Below are positions 34,535 to 43,217 of a stretch of 50,939 nt of DNA, in pieces (the stretch's first letter is position 1; each line of letters starts with the position of its first letter). Under the pieces are notes generated by a model that saw only the letters and a program-made list of their open reading frames with translations, made no database searches and was not told the origin of the DNA. Position numbers and translations under genes: made by a program. The DNA comes from an uncultured Caryophanales bacterium (GTDB lineage: Bacteria; Bacillota_I; Bacilli_A; RF39; UBA660). The stretch lies in NCBI GenBank assembly GCA_946623125.1, contig CAMOQR010000006.1, positions 1 through 50,939 of the forward strand, read 5' to 3'.

Positions 34535-36821
34535 GGAAACTACTATCGTTACTGTGTTAGCACTTTTTTGTTTTCTATTTATGAGCATTGGATATGCAAT
34601 GTATGGAGCAAATGCAACAGTAACGGGACAAGCAAAATTTATAAAAAATGGAAAAACATCTATAACAAGTGCAATTTTATCAGATTATAAAAATCTAGAA
34701 AATCCAGAAAATCCACAAGTAGATGGAAATAGAATCTCATTTGATTTAAATTTTAATGTTGCAAGAACAGAAGAAGCCTTAAATGATCAATATTATGCAA
34801 CTTATACAATTACAATAACAAATGATTCATTTTTAGATTATACATTTGAAACTGGTAATTTTGTACCAAGCCTAAATACATCGAATAATGAAGATATAAG
34901 TGTATCGTATAAAATGGAAGGAATTGAACCAAATGAGGTAATTCCATCAAAAGAGGCTAAGACGTTTACATTAACCATTACTATGATTCCTAATAACGTA
35001 GGAAACTTCAATGTATCAGGAGATACAGAATTTAATGGTGATGAAAACCAAGAAACTGGTTCATTAATAGGTACGATTCCAAAAAATATAACAGGATCTT
35101 TAAAAAATAATAATGATAGAATGGAAATAACAGCATCTATTATTAACTCTTATGAAAATGATAAGAATTATAACATTAAAATAAATAGTAATAAATTTGA
35201 ATTGGTTGATGAAAATGATAATGCACTACAAACATATACGATTGGTGCTAACCAAGAACAAGAAACTAAGTTCTATATTAAATTAAAAGAGGATGCAAGA
35301 TTTGCTGTAGAAACACAAAGTATTAATATATTTTTTGAACCGGAAGATGGAACACAGACAAGTATGGGAGTAGTAACCATAGAAGTAAGTAAAGATACAA
35401 CAATTGTTGATGTAACACCACCAACAATAAGCAGTGTAGAAGCCTCTTTCCAAGCAGCAAAAGGAAATGTATTAGTTTCTTATCAAGCAAATGATAACGT
35501 TCAAATAGATCACTTTACAATTGAGGCATACAAGGTAACAGACGGAGTAGGAACTCTATATTCAACAAATACGGCAACCGGTGATACAACAAATTATACC
35601 GTAACGAATCTTGAAGATGGAGACTATTACTTTAAAGTAATTGCAGAAGATACAAGCGGCTTAACAACAGAAAAACAAACAGATACAAGTAATTATTTAT
35701 GGACGATGCCAATTACAATTTCAATTTCAGGAGGATCTCCAAACGGAAATTACACAGTAGATTATGGACAACCATATACAGTAAACATAACCGCAAATAA
35801 TAATAGAGCAGTTCCTAGTAGTTTAACTGTAAAAATGAATGATGTGACATTAGGTGAAAATGATTATTCTTATACAGTAAGAAATGGAACGGGTACATTT
35901 AGTATTAATAGCGTAACTGGTAAACTAGATATTAGTGGAGAAACAACAGATTCAACTTGTTTAATCAAAGGAACAAAAATAAAATTAGCAAATGGAAAAG
36001 AAAAAAATATTGAAGATATAAAATATGATGATTTACTATTAGTTTGGAACTATGAAACAGGAAAAGTAACAAAAGAATATCCATTATGGATTGAAAAACC
36101 AAAATCAACAACAACTTATACAAGAATAACGTTTAGTGATAAATCATATATTAATATATATGGAGATCATGCATTCTTCAGTTATGATAAAGAGAAGTTT
36201 GTTCAATCCACAAATACAGAAGATTTTCATATAGGTACAAATATTTTAAAACTAACAAAATCCAATAAACTAAAAAAGGTAAAAGTAACAAACATTGAAA
36301 CTAGCGAAGAAGAAACAACATATTATTTTGTAGCATCTACAAGATACTATAATGTAATTAGTAATGATTTTATAACAACAGATCGTTATACAGATATTAC
36401 AAATCTATATCCATTTGATAATAATATTACATGGAAAAACACTAGTAAAATGAAAATTCTTGATTATAAATACTTAGAAGATGTTTTACCATATTATTTA
36501 TATAAAGGATTTAGAGCAGGAGAAGTTGCAGTCTTATTAGCAAACAACAAAACCAACCTAGAGGAGTTTAAAAAGTATATAAAAACATCAATTATATCAG
36601 AGAATATGCTACAAGAACCTATCATGAAAGAAAATGATCGATACTGGGCAGTAACTACAGATACTGGTAAAGATAAAAAACTAGTAAAAGAAGGGGATTA
36701 TATTACATTACCAAAAAAGAAAAATATAAAATATTGGTATAGTACATCTGAAAACAAAAAGTATAAACCAGGAGAAAAAGTACAAGTATGGACTGGAATG
36801 CATTTTGAATCAGTAAAATAA
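34524..36821 (+). CDS. Large TasA-like exported protein with C-terminal Hint domain
   Basis: A 765-aa protein. The N-terminus has a SipW-type signal (hydrophobic 6-25, then SIGYAMYGANATVTGQAKF). A TasA-like beta region (about 30-290) and a Fn3-like repeat (about 295-395, TPPTISSVEASF..YYFKVIAEDTSGL) follow. Then a Hint domain starts at C479 (CLIKGTKIKLANGKEKNIEDIKYDDLLL), with GDHAFF as the His-containing block and YYNVISNDFI (N614) near its end. About 145 residues follow. Hint domains self-cleave at the Cys, so the protein may be split or cross-linked outside the cell. The start at 34524 has an AGGAG site; 11-bp overlap with the previous gene. Confidence 0.8.
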   Translation: MKGKETTIVTVLALFCFLFMSIGYAMYGANATVTGQAKFIKNGKTSITSAILSDYKNLENPENPQVDGNRISFDLNFNVARTEEALNDQYYATYTITITNDSFLDYTFETGNFVPSLNTSNNEDISVSYKMEGIEPNEVIPSKEAKTFTLTITMIPNNVGNFNVSGDTEFNGDENQETGSLIGTIPKNITGSLKNNNDRMEITASIINSYENDKNYNIKINSNKFELVDENDNALQTYTIGANQEQETKFYIKLKEDARFAVETQSINIFFEPEDGTQTSMGVVTIEVSKDTTIVDVTPPTISSVEASFQAAKGNVLVSYQANDNVQIDHFTIEAYKVTDGVGTLYSTNTATGDTTNYTVTNLEDGDYYFKVIAEDTSGLTTEKQTDTSNYLWTMPITISISGGSPNGNYTVDYGQPYTVNITANNNRAVPSSLTVKMNDVTLGENDYSYTVRNGTGTFSINSVTGKLDISGETTDSTCLIKGTKIKLANGKEKNIEDIKYDDLLLVWNYETGKVTKEYPLWIEKPKSTTTYTRITFSDKSYINIYGDHAFFSYDKEKFVQSTNTEDFHIGTNILKLTKSNKLKKVKVTNIETSEEETTYYFVASTRYYNVISNDFITTDRYTDITNLYPFDNNITWKNTSKMKILDYKYLEDVLPYYLYKGFRAGEVAVLLANNKTNLEEFKKYIKTSIISENMLQEPIMKENDRYWAVTTDTGKDKKLVKEGDYITLPKKKNIKYWYSTSENKKYKPGEKVQVWTGMHFESVK

Positions 36822-36851
36822 AAATATCCACAAGTAATTGTGGATATTTTT
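36821..36851. terminator. Bidirectional terminator after the TasA cluster
   Basis: AAAATATCCACAA pairs with TTGTGGATATTTT (loop GTAA), T-runs on both strands. A near-identical stem is used at 44011-44047. Confidence 0.85.
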
Positions 36852-37803
36852 ATGACTTAATAAAAGTTTTAATAAAAGAAGAACAAGAAATATTATCACC
36901 ATAAATTTCAAAATGATTTAATAATTCTTCTAAGGATTGATCAGCATCAAATACATTCTGACAATATCTTAAAATTTCATTTTTTTGTTTATTAGAACCT
37001 AATAAATACAACTTAAATAAAGAAAATGCTTTCAAAGTAGATAATAAATATTGACTATTAGCACAATAATCATAATCATCATAGTCATCATCAATAGAAT
37101 TTTCATATAGATACATTGAGTAATAACTAACTAATAATTGATTAATTCGATCTACTAAATCAAATTGAAAAGTATTAGCATCTAATTCAAAAGCATATAA
37201 TAATTCAATAAAAATACTAAGAACTTCCATATTATAATAATCACGAATAATTCCCTTTTTAGATGCTAACTGAGTATGAGCAATCTCATGTATATAAGTA
37301 ACAGCAGTCATAGAAGTATTCAATTTTGGTAATAATATTTTTTCAAAATAAATATTAATTTTATTCAAAATTTCTGAAAAATCTTTTTCATTTGATAAAG
37401 GTTCAGGCAGAACAACAAGACTTCCATTATAAAAATCTGTTTCCATAAAATGAACAGGTAATAAAAATGGATCAATTTTGATAGATGAATAATTATAATA
37501 ATCAATAAATTCACCTGTAGAACATAGTCTTCTATTTTTAAAAACTGTTTCATAACTAGAATGACTCATGTATCCAATTTTATGTGTCTTAAAAAGGTAA
37601 TTGAAATATTCTTGAGTGTTTTTTCGTATATTAGATAAGGAAATGATAGGAAGAGAAAGAGATGAAAGATCTGGAGTATCTATTTGAGAAATAGAAAAAA
37701 GTTCTTGGGCTACTTCAAGTGATACCTCATATTTCAATAAGTCAGTATCGTTTCCATATAATAACAAAAATAATTTTAAATCATTCATTGTATATTTACC
37801 CAT
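36850..37803 (-). CDS. Putative zinc metallopeptidase (HExxH)
   Basis: A 317-aa protein with the zincin motif HEIAH in TYIHEIAHTQLASKKG near 168-172 and a downstream EVLSIFIELLYAFEL that could supply the third ligand Glu, as in M3-like zincins. The N-terminal half (about 1-150) is not recognised. There is no signal peptide or membrane segment, so it is probably cytoplasmic. A long acidic stretch (DDDYDDYDY) lies near 240. The start is uncertain: the ATG at 37803 has a close GGTGGG, and the ATG at 37788 is an alternative. Confidence 0.68.
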   Translation of the reverse strand: MGKYTMNDLKLFLLLYGNDTDLLKYEVSLEVAQELFSISQIDTPDLSSLSLPIISLSNIRKNTQEYFNYLFKTHKIGYMSHSSYETVFKNRRLCSTGEFIDYYNYSSIKIDPFLLPVHFMETDFYNGSLVVLPEPLSNEKDFSEILNKINIYFEKILLPKLNTSMTAVTYIHEIAHTQLASKKGIIRDYYNMEVLSIFIELLYAFELDANTFQFDLVDRINQLLVSYYSMYLYENSIDDDYDDYDYCANSQYLLSTLKAFSLFKLYLLGSNKQKNEILRYCQNVFDADQSLEELLNHFEIYGDNISCSSFIKTFIKS

Positions 37804-37910
37804 AACCCACCACAAGGCGTATTATAACAAATAAGTCTATACATTTAAAGAAAAATATTATAAAATACAGCTATAAAAAATCATGTTAAATAATGATAAA
37901 GGAGAAACTT

Positions 37911-39317
37911 ATGCCAGAAAAAGAGATAAAAATAGTAGATACGGATAATAAAGAAAAGCACGGAGAAAACAGATGCCCTCAATGTGGAGCAAGTGATGTA
38001 ACCTATAATACAAAAAAAGGAAAATTAGTTTGTAATTATTGCTATACAGAGTTTGAAGCAGAAGAAGTAGAAGGAATCGAAAAAGAAGCCAAAAATTTAA
38101 AAGAAGAAATAAGAGGCTCTGGAACAAAAGATATTGATAAAAATGCAGACGATATTATTACATTAAGATGTGGAGGATGTGGAGCAGAGGTTGTAATTAA
38201 TACAAGTGAGGCAACAAACGCAAGATGCCACTGGTGTAGAAGTATTCTATCAGTTAATGCTCAGGTAGATAACGGAGCCATACCAGATGTTGTTTTACCA
38301 TTTAAACTAGAAAAAGAAGATGCTCAAAAGAAGATTCAAGCATTTGTTGATAAAAGACAATTTTATGCAAATAATACCTTTAAAAAAGAGTTTACGACAA
38401 ATAACATTATGGGAGTATATTTCCCATACATGTTAGTAGATGCTAATTGTCATGGTAAATTCCACGGAAAAGGAGAACATTTAGTAAGAAAATACACAGT
38501 AAAAGTAGATGACAAAGAAGAAACAAGATATGATGCAGATTTATATGAAATAGACAGAGAGTTTGACATATCAATTGACGATTTGTCAATTGAATCAAGT
38601 TCCGATAAATTGGATAAATCAAATAAAAGTAAAACAACAAATGTTATTAACTCTATCATGCCATTTGACACAGAAAATTGTGTCAAATATAAAGCCAATT
38701 ATCTTGCAGGATACTCATCAGAAAAAAGAGATGTAAATATAAGAAATATTGAACCAAAAGTAGATAAACAATTAAAAGATATTACAAGACATGCTTTAAA
38801 TAAAGAAGTAAAATTCTATGACCGTGGTGTCATGTGGGAAAAGGAAGAACTAGACATTAAAGGAAAACAATGGATAAGTGCCTATTTACCAGTATGGTTA
38901 TATTCCTATCAGGACCCAGGAAAAGTACTTCATTATGTTGCAGTAAACGCAAGAACTGGAGAGGTCATGGGAAGTATTCCAATGAATAAGAAAAAGTTAG
39001 CATTAATAAGTTTATTTATTGATCTAGTGATATTCTTAATTGCTTTCCTTCTGGGAAACTATGGTAGTCAAGGATTATCCATTATATGTTATATTATGTT
39101 AATTATTGGACCAATTTATTATGGAGTAAAATCTTCTAAATATCGAAATGCATCAGCAAGACATACTTATGAAAAAGAAACGAAACAAGAAATCACCAAT
39201 GTAAAATCAGTAGACAATTTATTAAAACATAAAAAAGACTTATCAAATTCAAGTATGACCGGTGCCAATAATAATAAATTAGAAGGAGAACATATAAAAA
39301 TAGTAAAGGATGAGTAA
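37911..39317 (+). CDS. Zinc-ribbon membrane protein (TFIIB-type ribbon)
   Basis: A 468-aa protein with two N-terminal zinc ribbons: CPQCGASD..CNYC (about 17-41) and CGGCGAEV..CHWC (about 85-108). A large mixed domain (about 120-345) follows with conserved YFPYMLVDANCHG and LPVWLYSYQDPGKVLHYVAVNARTGEV. Two C-terminal membrane helices are at about 362-382 and 388-407. Such proteins are often called TFIIB-type zinc ribbon and are seen beside ESX genes. The start at 37911 has an AAAGGAG site. It precedes the ESX-like substrate gene. Confidence 0.75.
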   Translation: MPEKEIKIVDTDNKEKHGENRCPQCGASDVTYNTKKGKLVCNYCYTEFEAEEVEGIEKEAKNLKEEIRGSGTKDIDKNADDIITLRCGGCGAEVVINTSEATNARCHWCRSILSVNAQVDNGAIPDVVLPFKLEKEDAQKKIQAFVDKRQFYANNTFKKEFTTNNIMGVYFPYMLVDANCHGKFHGKGEHLVRKYTVKVDDKEETRYDADLYEIDREFDISIDDLSIESSSDKLDKSNKSKTTNVINSIMPFDTENCVKYKANYLAGYSSEKRDVNIRNIEPKVDKQLKDITRHALNKEVKFYDRGVMWEKEELDIKGKQWISAYLPVWLYSYQDPGKVLHYVAVNARTGEVMGSIPMNKKKLALISLFIDLVIFLIAFLLGNYGSQGLSIICYIMLIIGPIYYGVKSSKYRNASARHTYEKETKQEITNVKSVDNLLKHKKDLSNSSMTGANNNKLEGEHIKIVKDE

Positions 39318-39346
39318 AATATTCACATTTTGTGAATATTTTTTTT
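39318..39346 (+). terminator. Terminator after the zinc-ribbon gene
   Basis: AATATTCACA / TGTGAATATT with a TTT loop and eight T residues at the end. Confidence 0.85.
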
Positions 39347-39415
39347 AAGAAAAAAAGACTATTTCCTCATAAAATGATAAAATAATAATAGGATAATCTA
39401 TTCAGGAGGGATAGT

Positions 39416-39730
39416 ATGAATGAATATGATATAAAAGATTATGGAATATTTAGTGATGCTATAGCAACAACAAAAAATTATATTGAAACAATTAGAGATG
39501 CAGAAAATACAATTAGTAATGCAAAAACAAAAATTGGAAATGAAAGTATCTTTATGGGGCCAATTCAAGAAAATTGTATGGAAGAGTTTCAAAATGTAAC
39601 CCAGAGTCTAACAGGGTATACATCAGACTATGAAAAATTGAATAATTACTTAACCGCAACCAGTCAGTCCTATCAAAAAGCAGATACGGATGCGACCAAA
39701 ACAATATCTGATACAGTTTATAGAGCATAA
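39416..39730 (+). CDS. WXG100/ESX-like small secreted protein
   Basis: A 104-aa all-helical protein of ESX/WXG100 size. The turn between the two helices reads FMGPIQENC (about 46-54), with FxG in place of WxG. The C-terminus has the type VII signal YxxxD (Y86-D90, YQKAD) expected right after the second helix. WXG100 proteins leave the cell as dimers through EssC. A strong AGGAGGG site precedes the ATG, and a terminator follows at once. It lies 25 kb from essC in this window but is a good substrate candidate. Confidence 0.75.
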   Translation: MNEYDIKDYGIFSDAIATTKNYIETIRDAENTISNAKTKIGNESIFMGPIQENCMEEFQNVTQSLTGYTSDYEKLNNYLTATSQSYQKADTDATKTISDTVYRA

Positions 39731-39762
39731 AAAAATAGTTTTCAAGAGAAAACTATTTTTTT
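39729..39762. terminator. Bidirectional terminator
   Basis: AAAAATAGTTTTC (39731-39743) / GAAAACTATTTTT (39748-39760), loop AAGA. Serves the ESX-like gene and the convergent deacetylase gene. Confidence 0.88.
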
Positions 39763-40732
39763 ATTTATGAATCATATTACTTTCGTAAAATAAAGGAAAC
39801 ATTTGATATCCATTATTCTTTAGATAATCAATTGCATCAGGAAGTATCTCCGTAGTAATTCCATTATAATCATGAAATAAGATTACTTCTATATTCTCAT
39901 CAATTGAAGATGTAAAAATATCCCAAGCCTGTTCTCTAGAATCAAGTCGCCCTCCGTCTCCATCTTTCGCATTCCAATCAACCCAGCCATATCCTCTTTC
40001 TCTTAAACGCTCAATAATAGGATCCTTTAAATTTTTAGCAGTAGGACTACCACCAGGAAATCTTAAAATATTTGTAACATAGCCGCCAGTTAACTCTTTA
40101 ACAAGGTCTTCCTGTTTCACAACAGCATCCATAAAAGAATCTGTACTATTATATAATCCTCTAAAAATAGCATGAGTATAAGTATGATTAGCAATGGTAT
40201 GGCCTTTCTTTAAATACTCAGGATAACGAATCCAACAATTTTCACTCTTATTATCGTAGCAATATTCTCCATTAATATTTGTAGTAAAAAAAGTTGCTTT
40301 CACATCATATTGATCTAAAATATCAAAAATACGATAAGTATTATAATAAGGACCATCATCAAAAGTTAAATAAGCAATCTTTTTATCAGATTCTCCCCGA
40401 ATAATTGCATCTTCCATTTCTTTAATCTTTTTAAAATAATTCTTCTTTATATCTTCAATAGAAGAGTCTAGATTCTGATATTTATGATAATCATCAACTA
40501 ATACTTGATACTCCTTCTTTTCTTTTTTTAATTGTTTTTTTAATTCAGATATTTCCATTTCACGGGTAGAATATTGTTTTTTTAAGGAAGAGGCATGGAA
40601 ATATAACAGAATAGAAATCCCAATAAATAAAATCATAAAAAATAAAAGATAATAAAAAGAATGGGATGAATGTAAAAATTTAGTAGTTTTATGATTTAAT
40701 TGTTTTTTACTTTTTGATACTCTTTTTTCCAT
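39761..40732 (-). CDS. Membrane-anchored polysaccharide deacetylase (CE4/NodB)
   Basis: A 323-aa protein with an N-terminal membrane helix (about 27-46), a coiled-coil spacer (about 50-115) and a NodB domain. Motif 1 is TFDDGP (D125, D126) and motif 2 is H183xxxH187 (NHTYTH). The later RFPGGS and an HDYNG motif are as in the family. CE4 enzymes deacetylate peptidoglycan or other surface glycans; the long coiled coil could hold the domain in the wall. The start overlaps an 88-aa coiled-coil gene by 37 bp, and they are certainly cotranscribed. Confidence 0.9.
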   Translation of the reverse strand: MEKRVSKSKKQLNHKTTKFLHSSHSFYYLLFFMILFIGISILLYFHASSLKKQYSTREMEISELKKQLKKEKKEYQVLVDDYHKYQNLDSSIEDIKKNYFKKIKEMEDAIIRGESDKKIAYLTFDDGPYYNTYRIFDILDQYDVKATFFTTNINGEYCYDNKSENCWIRYPEYLKKGHTIANHTYTHAIFRGLYNSTDSFMDAVVKQEDLVKELTGGYVTNILRFPGGSPTAKNLKDPIIERLRERGYGWVDWNAKDGDGGRLDSREQAWDIFTSSIDENIEVILFHDYNGITTEILPDAIDYLKNNGYQMFPLFYESNMIHK

Positions 40733-40962
40733 AATTCTAATAATCCCACCTTATCTTCAGATTCCATACGAATTTTCTTCATTTTCTCTTCTAAATCTTT
40801 TGACTTACTATGAATAGAATCCATCTCTTTTTTTATTTTTTCTTCTTCCTGAGAAAAGACTGACAAATTAGAATAATGAACACATTCAAAAATAAGAAAA
40901 GAACTAATCAAGAAGAAAACAATTGTCACAAAAAAAGTTACAACGAAAAAAAACTTCTTCAT
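40696..40962 (-). CDS. Small membrane-anchored coiled-coil protein
   Basis: An 88-aa protein with an N-terminal membrane helix (about 4-27) and a charged coiled coil (about 38-85, with EEEKIKKEMDSIHSKSKDLEEKMKKI). It has the same anchor-plus-coiled-coil layout as the start of the downstream deacetylase, whose gene it overlaps by 37 bp. The two may form one complex. The layout resembles division proteins such as FtsL or FtsB, but no sequence feature proves that. A GGTGAT site precedes the ATG. Confidence 0.65.
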   Translation of the reverse strand: MKKFFFVVTFFVTIVFFLISSFLIFECVHYSNLSVFSQEEEKIKKEMDSIHSKSKDLEEKMKKIRMESEDKVGLLELWKKEYQKVKNN

Positions 40963-41046
40963 AATATCACCACATTTATTTTATCGACAATCAAAATAAA
41001 AGTAAAGAGTGTAAGAAATCTCCTTTTCTTTTTTACAAAAACATGA

Positions 41047-41052
41047 TATAAT
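41047..41052 (+). promoter_or_regulatory. -10 element of the LCP gene
   Basis: TATAAT 30 bp upstream of the start. The -35 is poor (TTTTCT at 41024-41029). Confidence 0.5.
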
Positions 41053-41081
41053 AACCGTGATTTGAAAAGGGGGATGCCTTT

Positions 41082-42488
41082 ATGAAAAAAATAGTATTAA
41101 AAAATATCTTAAGTTTACTGGTCTTTTTCATTGTATTATTAACAATAATAGAAATATTTCAATTAGACATATTACCAAATAAGTATTTAATAATTTTTTT
41201 AGTATCAGAAATATTTTTATATGGATTATGTGTTTTACTATATAACTTAAAAAAGAAAGTTTGGATTATTCTTGGAATAATCTTCTTTATCATTACAATT
41301 ATAGGAAATATAGGTCTATATTATTATTTAGATAAAACAAATAAATATATGGATAATAATTTTGCAATAAAGTCTTATTTTGTAAAAACAAAATATTATG
41401 TAATAGCCAATACAAATAATGAGATTAATGGAGTAGAAGAATTATCAAAAGATACAACAATTGAATATTATAAGTTTAGTAGAGCAATTGATTTAGCCAT
41501 GAAAAAACTTGGAAAATATCAATATCATAGTACAGATAATGCATATGATACAATGTTAAAGGTAATGAATGAGAATAAATATTTCTTAATATCTCAAGCA
41601 GATTATACATTTATATTAGAAGCAAGTAATGAAATGGATGAATCTTATTTTAAAATTATCAACGAATTTGATGTCTTAGAAGAAAAAAAGATGAATGAAA
41701 AAACTCCTGAAGTATTTAATGTTTATATTAATGGATTAGATTATTCAGGAAACAGAAGGGATTATAATTTAATTGCAACAATTAATACGAAGACACAAAA
41801 AGTAGTATTAACATCCATTCCAAGAGATTTCTATATTGATATTCCAGCATATGGAATGAAAGATTCTCTAACAGCATTAGGAACTGTAGATCCAGAAATA
41901 TCAAAAGAAGCCTTAGAAAACCTATTTGACATTAAAATAGATTATATGATTAATCTATATACAGAAAGTTTAGTAAAAGTAGTTGATACCATTGGTGGAG
42001 TAGAATTTTGTTCAAATAGTAACTTTTATACAAGTCATGATATGACATTAGGAAGTTATGATGACTATGGAGAAAAATTATATGTTACAAGAGGATGCAG
42101 AACATATAATGGATTAGAAGCCCTTGCCATCGCAAGAGAGAGAGTACATATTAAAAATGGAGATCGTGCAAGACAAGATAATTGTAGACAAATTTTAATT
42201 AATGTTGTAAAGAAATTAGCATCTATTACAACGTTAACAAACTATGAAGAAGTATTAAACTCTTTTGAAGGACTATATACAACAAATATTAATAAAAAAG
42301 CCATTACAAATCTAATTAAAATAGGAATTAATAATCCAAACTTTGAAATCATAGAACAAAGTGTAGATGGAGTAGATGGAAAAGGAACTGGAAGACTTGG
42401 AACAGGTATTGTATGGACATTAGAGCCAAAAATGGATACCGTAGAAAATGCATCTAACAAAATTAAAGAAATCATGAATGAAAAATAA
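41082..42488 (+). CDS. LytR-CpsA-Psr (LCP) family protein
   Basis: A 468-aa protein with three N-terminal membrane helices (about 7-25, 33-50 and 57-83), an accessory domain (about 95-210), and an LCP domain (about 215-465). The LCP domain has the family motifs LDYSGNRRDYNLIATIN, SIPRDFYIDIP and LEALAIARERVHIKNGDRARQ, with the Arg residues that bind the pyrophosphate of the polyprenyl donor. LCP enzymes attach teichoic acids or capsule to peptidoglycan. It starts with a GGGGG site and has its own terminator. Confidence 0.92.
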   Translation: MKKIVLKNILSLLVFFIVLLTIIEIFQLDILPNKYLIIFLVSEIFLYGLCVLLYNLKKKVWIILGIIFFIITIIGNIGLYYYLDKTNKYMDNNFAIKSYFVKTKYYVIANTNNEINGVEELSKDTTIEYYKFSRAIDLAMKKLGKYQYHSTDNAYDTMLKVMNENKYFLISQADYTFILEASNEMDESYFKIINEFDVLEEKKMNEKTPEVFNVYINGLDYSGNRRDYNLIATINTKTQKVVLTSIPRDFYIDIPAYGMKDSLTALGTVDPEISKEALENLFDIKIDYMINLYTESLVKVVDTIGGVEFCSNSNFYTSHDMTLGSYDDYGEKLYVTRGCRTYNGLEALAIARERVHIKNGDRARQDNCRQILINVVKKLASITTLTNYEEVLNSFEGLYTTNINKKAITNLIKIGINNPNFEIIEQSVDGVDGKGTGRLGTGIVWTLEPKMDTVENASNKIKEIMNEK

Positions 42489-42508
42489 AGTCCATTAGGA
42501 CTTTTTTT
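42487..42508 (+). terminator. Terminator of the LCP gene
   Basis: AAAGTCC (42487-42493) / GGACTTT (42498-42504), loop ATTA, T-run to 42508. Confidence 0.82.
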
Positions 42509-42557
42509 ATTTCAAAAAAGAAATATTAAGGTATAATGAAAATAAGGAGTAAATAAA

Positions 42558-43184
42558 ATGAAAGAATATATAGAAAAAGATCAAAAATTTACCATAAAAG
42601 AATTAATTTGTATTGGATGTATGGTATTTGTAATTTCAGGGATATTTGGATGGGTATATGAATTTTTCTTTTATTATATGAATAGTGGATTTCAAAAGTT
42701 TTATATGAGAGGAGGAAACTATCTACCTTGGATTAATATCTATATGTATGGATCTTTTTTAATCATTTTCTTAACATATAAAAGAAGGAAAAAACCATTA
42801 CAAGTATTTTTGATAAGCGTCGTATCAACAGGAATTCTAGAGTATTTATCAGGAGCCATTCTCTATGGTATGCTTGGATGGACAAAATGTTGGGACTATA
42901 ACCAAGAAATATTAAATTTTGGAAATATTGGTGGATATGTTTGCTTAAGAAGTGTACTAGTTTTTGGATTATGTGGATTATTACTAATATATGGAATACT
43001 ACCAGTATTAATAAAGATAGTAAAGAAGAGCACTATTAAAATATTGTTACCAATAACAATATGTATTGCTTGTATCTTTGCAGTAGATGAGGTCTATAAT
43101 TTAATATTTGATTCTTATTTTTCCCTTCCGGGAGCCCATGAATATTATGAATCAAAAGGATGGGAATATCTATATTTTAAATAA
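42558..43184 (+). CDS. CmpB-type putative ABC transporter permease
   Basis: A 208-aa protein with five or six membrane segments. It has the family signature GGNYLPWINIYMYGSF near 56-71 and EYLSGAILYGMLGWTKCWDYNQ near 97-118, seen in the CmpB-type family (PF06541). The name permease comes from databases; no ATPase partner lies here, and function is unproven. An ATAAGGAG site precedes the ATG. A Sel1-repeat gene follows after 33 nt and is likely cotranscribed. Confidence 0.78.
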   Translation: MKEYIEKDQKFTIKELICIGCMVFVISGIFGWVYEFFFYYMNSGFQKFYMRGGNYLPWINIYMYGSFLIIFLTYKRRKKPLQVFLISVVSTGILEYLSGAILYGMLGWTKCWDYNQEILNFGNIGGYVCLRSVLVFGLCGLLLIYGILPVLIKIVKKSTIKILLPITICIACIFAVDEVYNLIFDSYFSLPGAHEYYESKGWEYLYFK

Positions 43185-43217
43185 TATGATATAATATAGG
43201 GCAAAAGAGGTGATACT

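Noticed and set aside
36821-36851. DnaA boxes or an origin
   Set aside because: The words differ from TTATCCACA by one base, are arranged as terminator stems at convergent gene ends, and no dnaA/dnaN or cluster is near.
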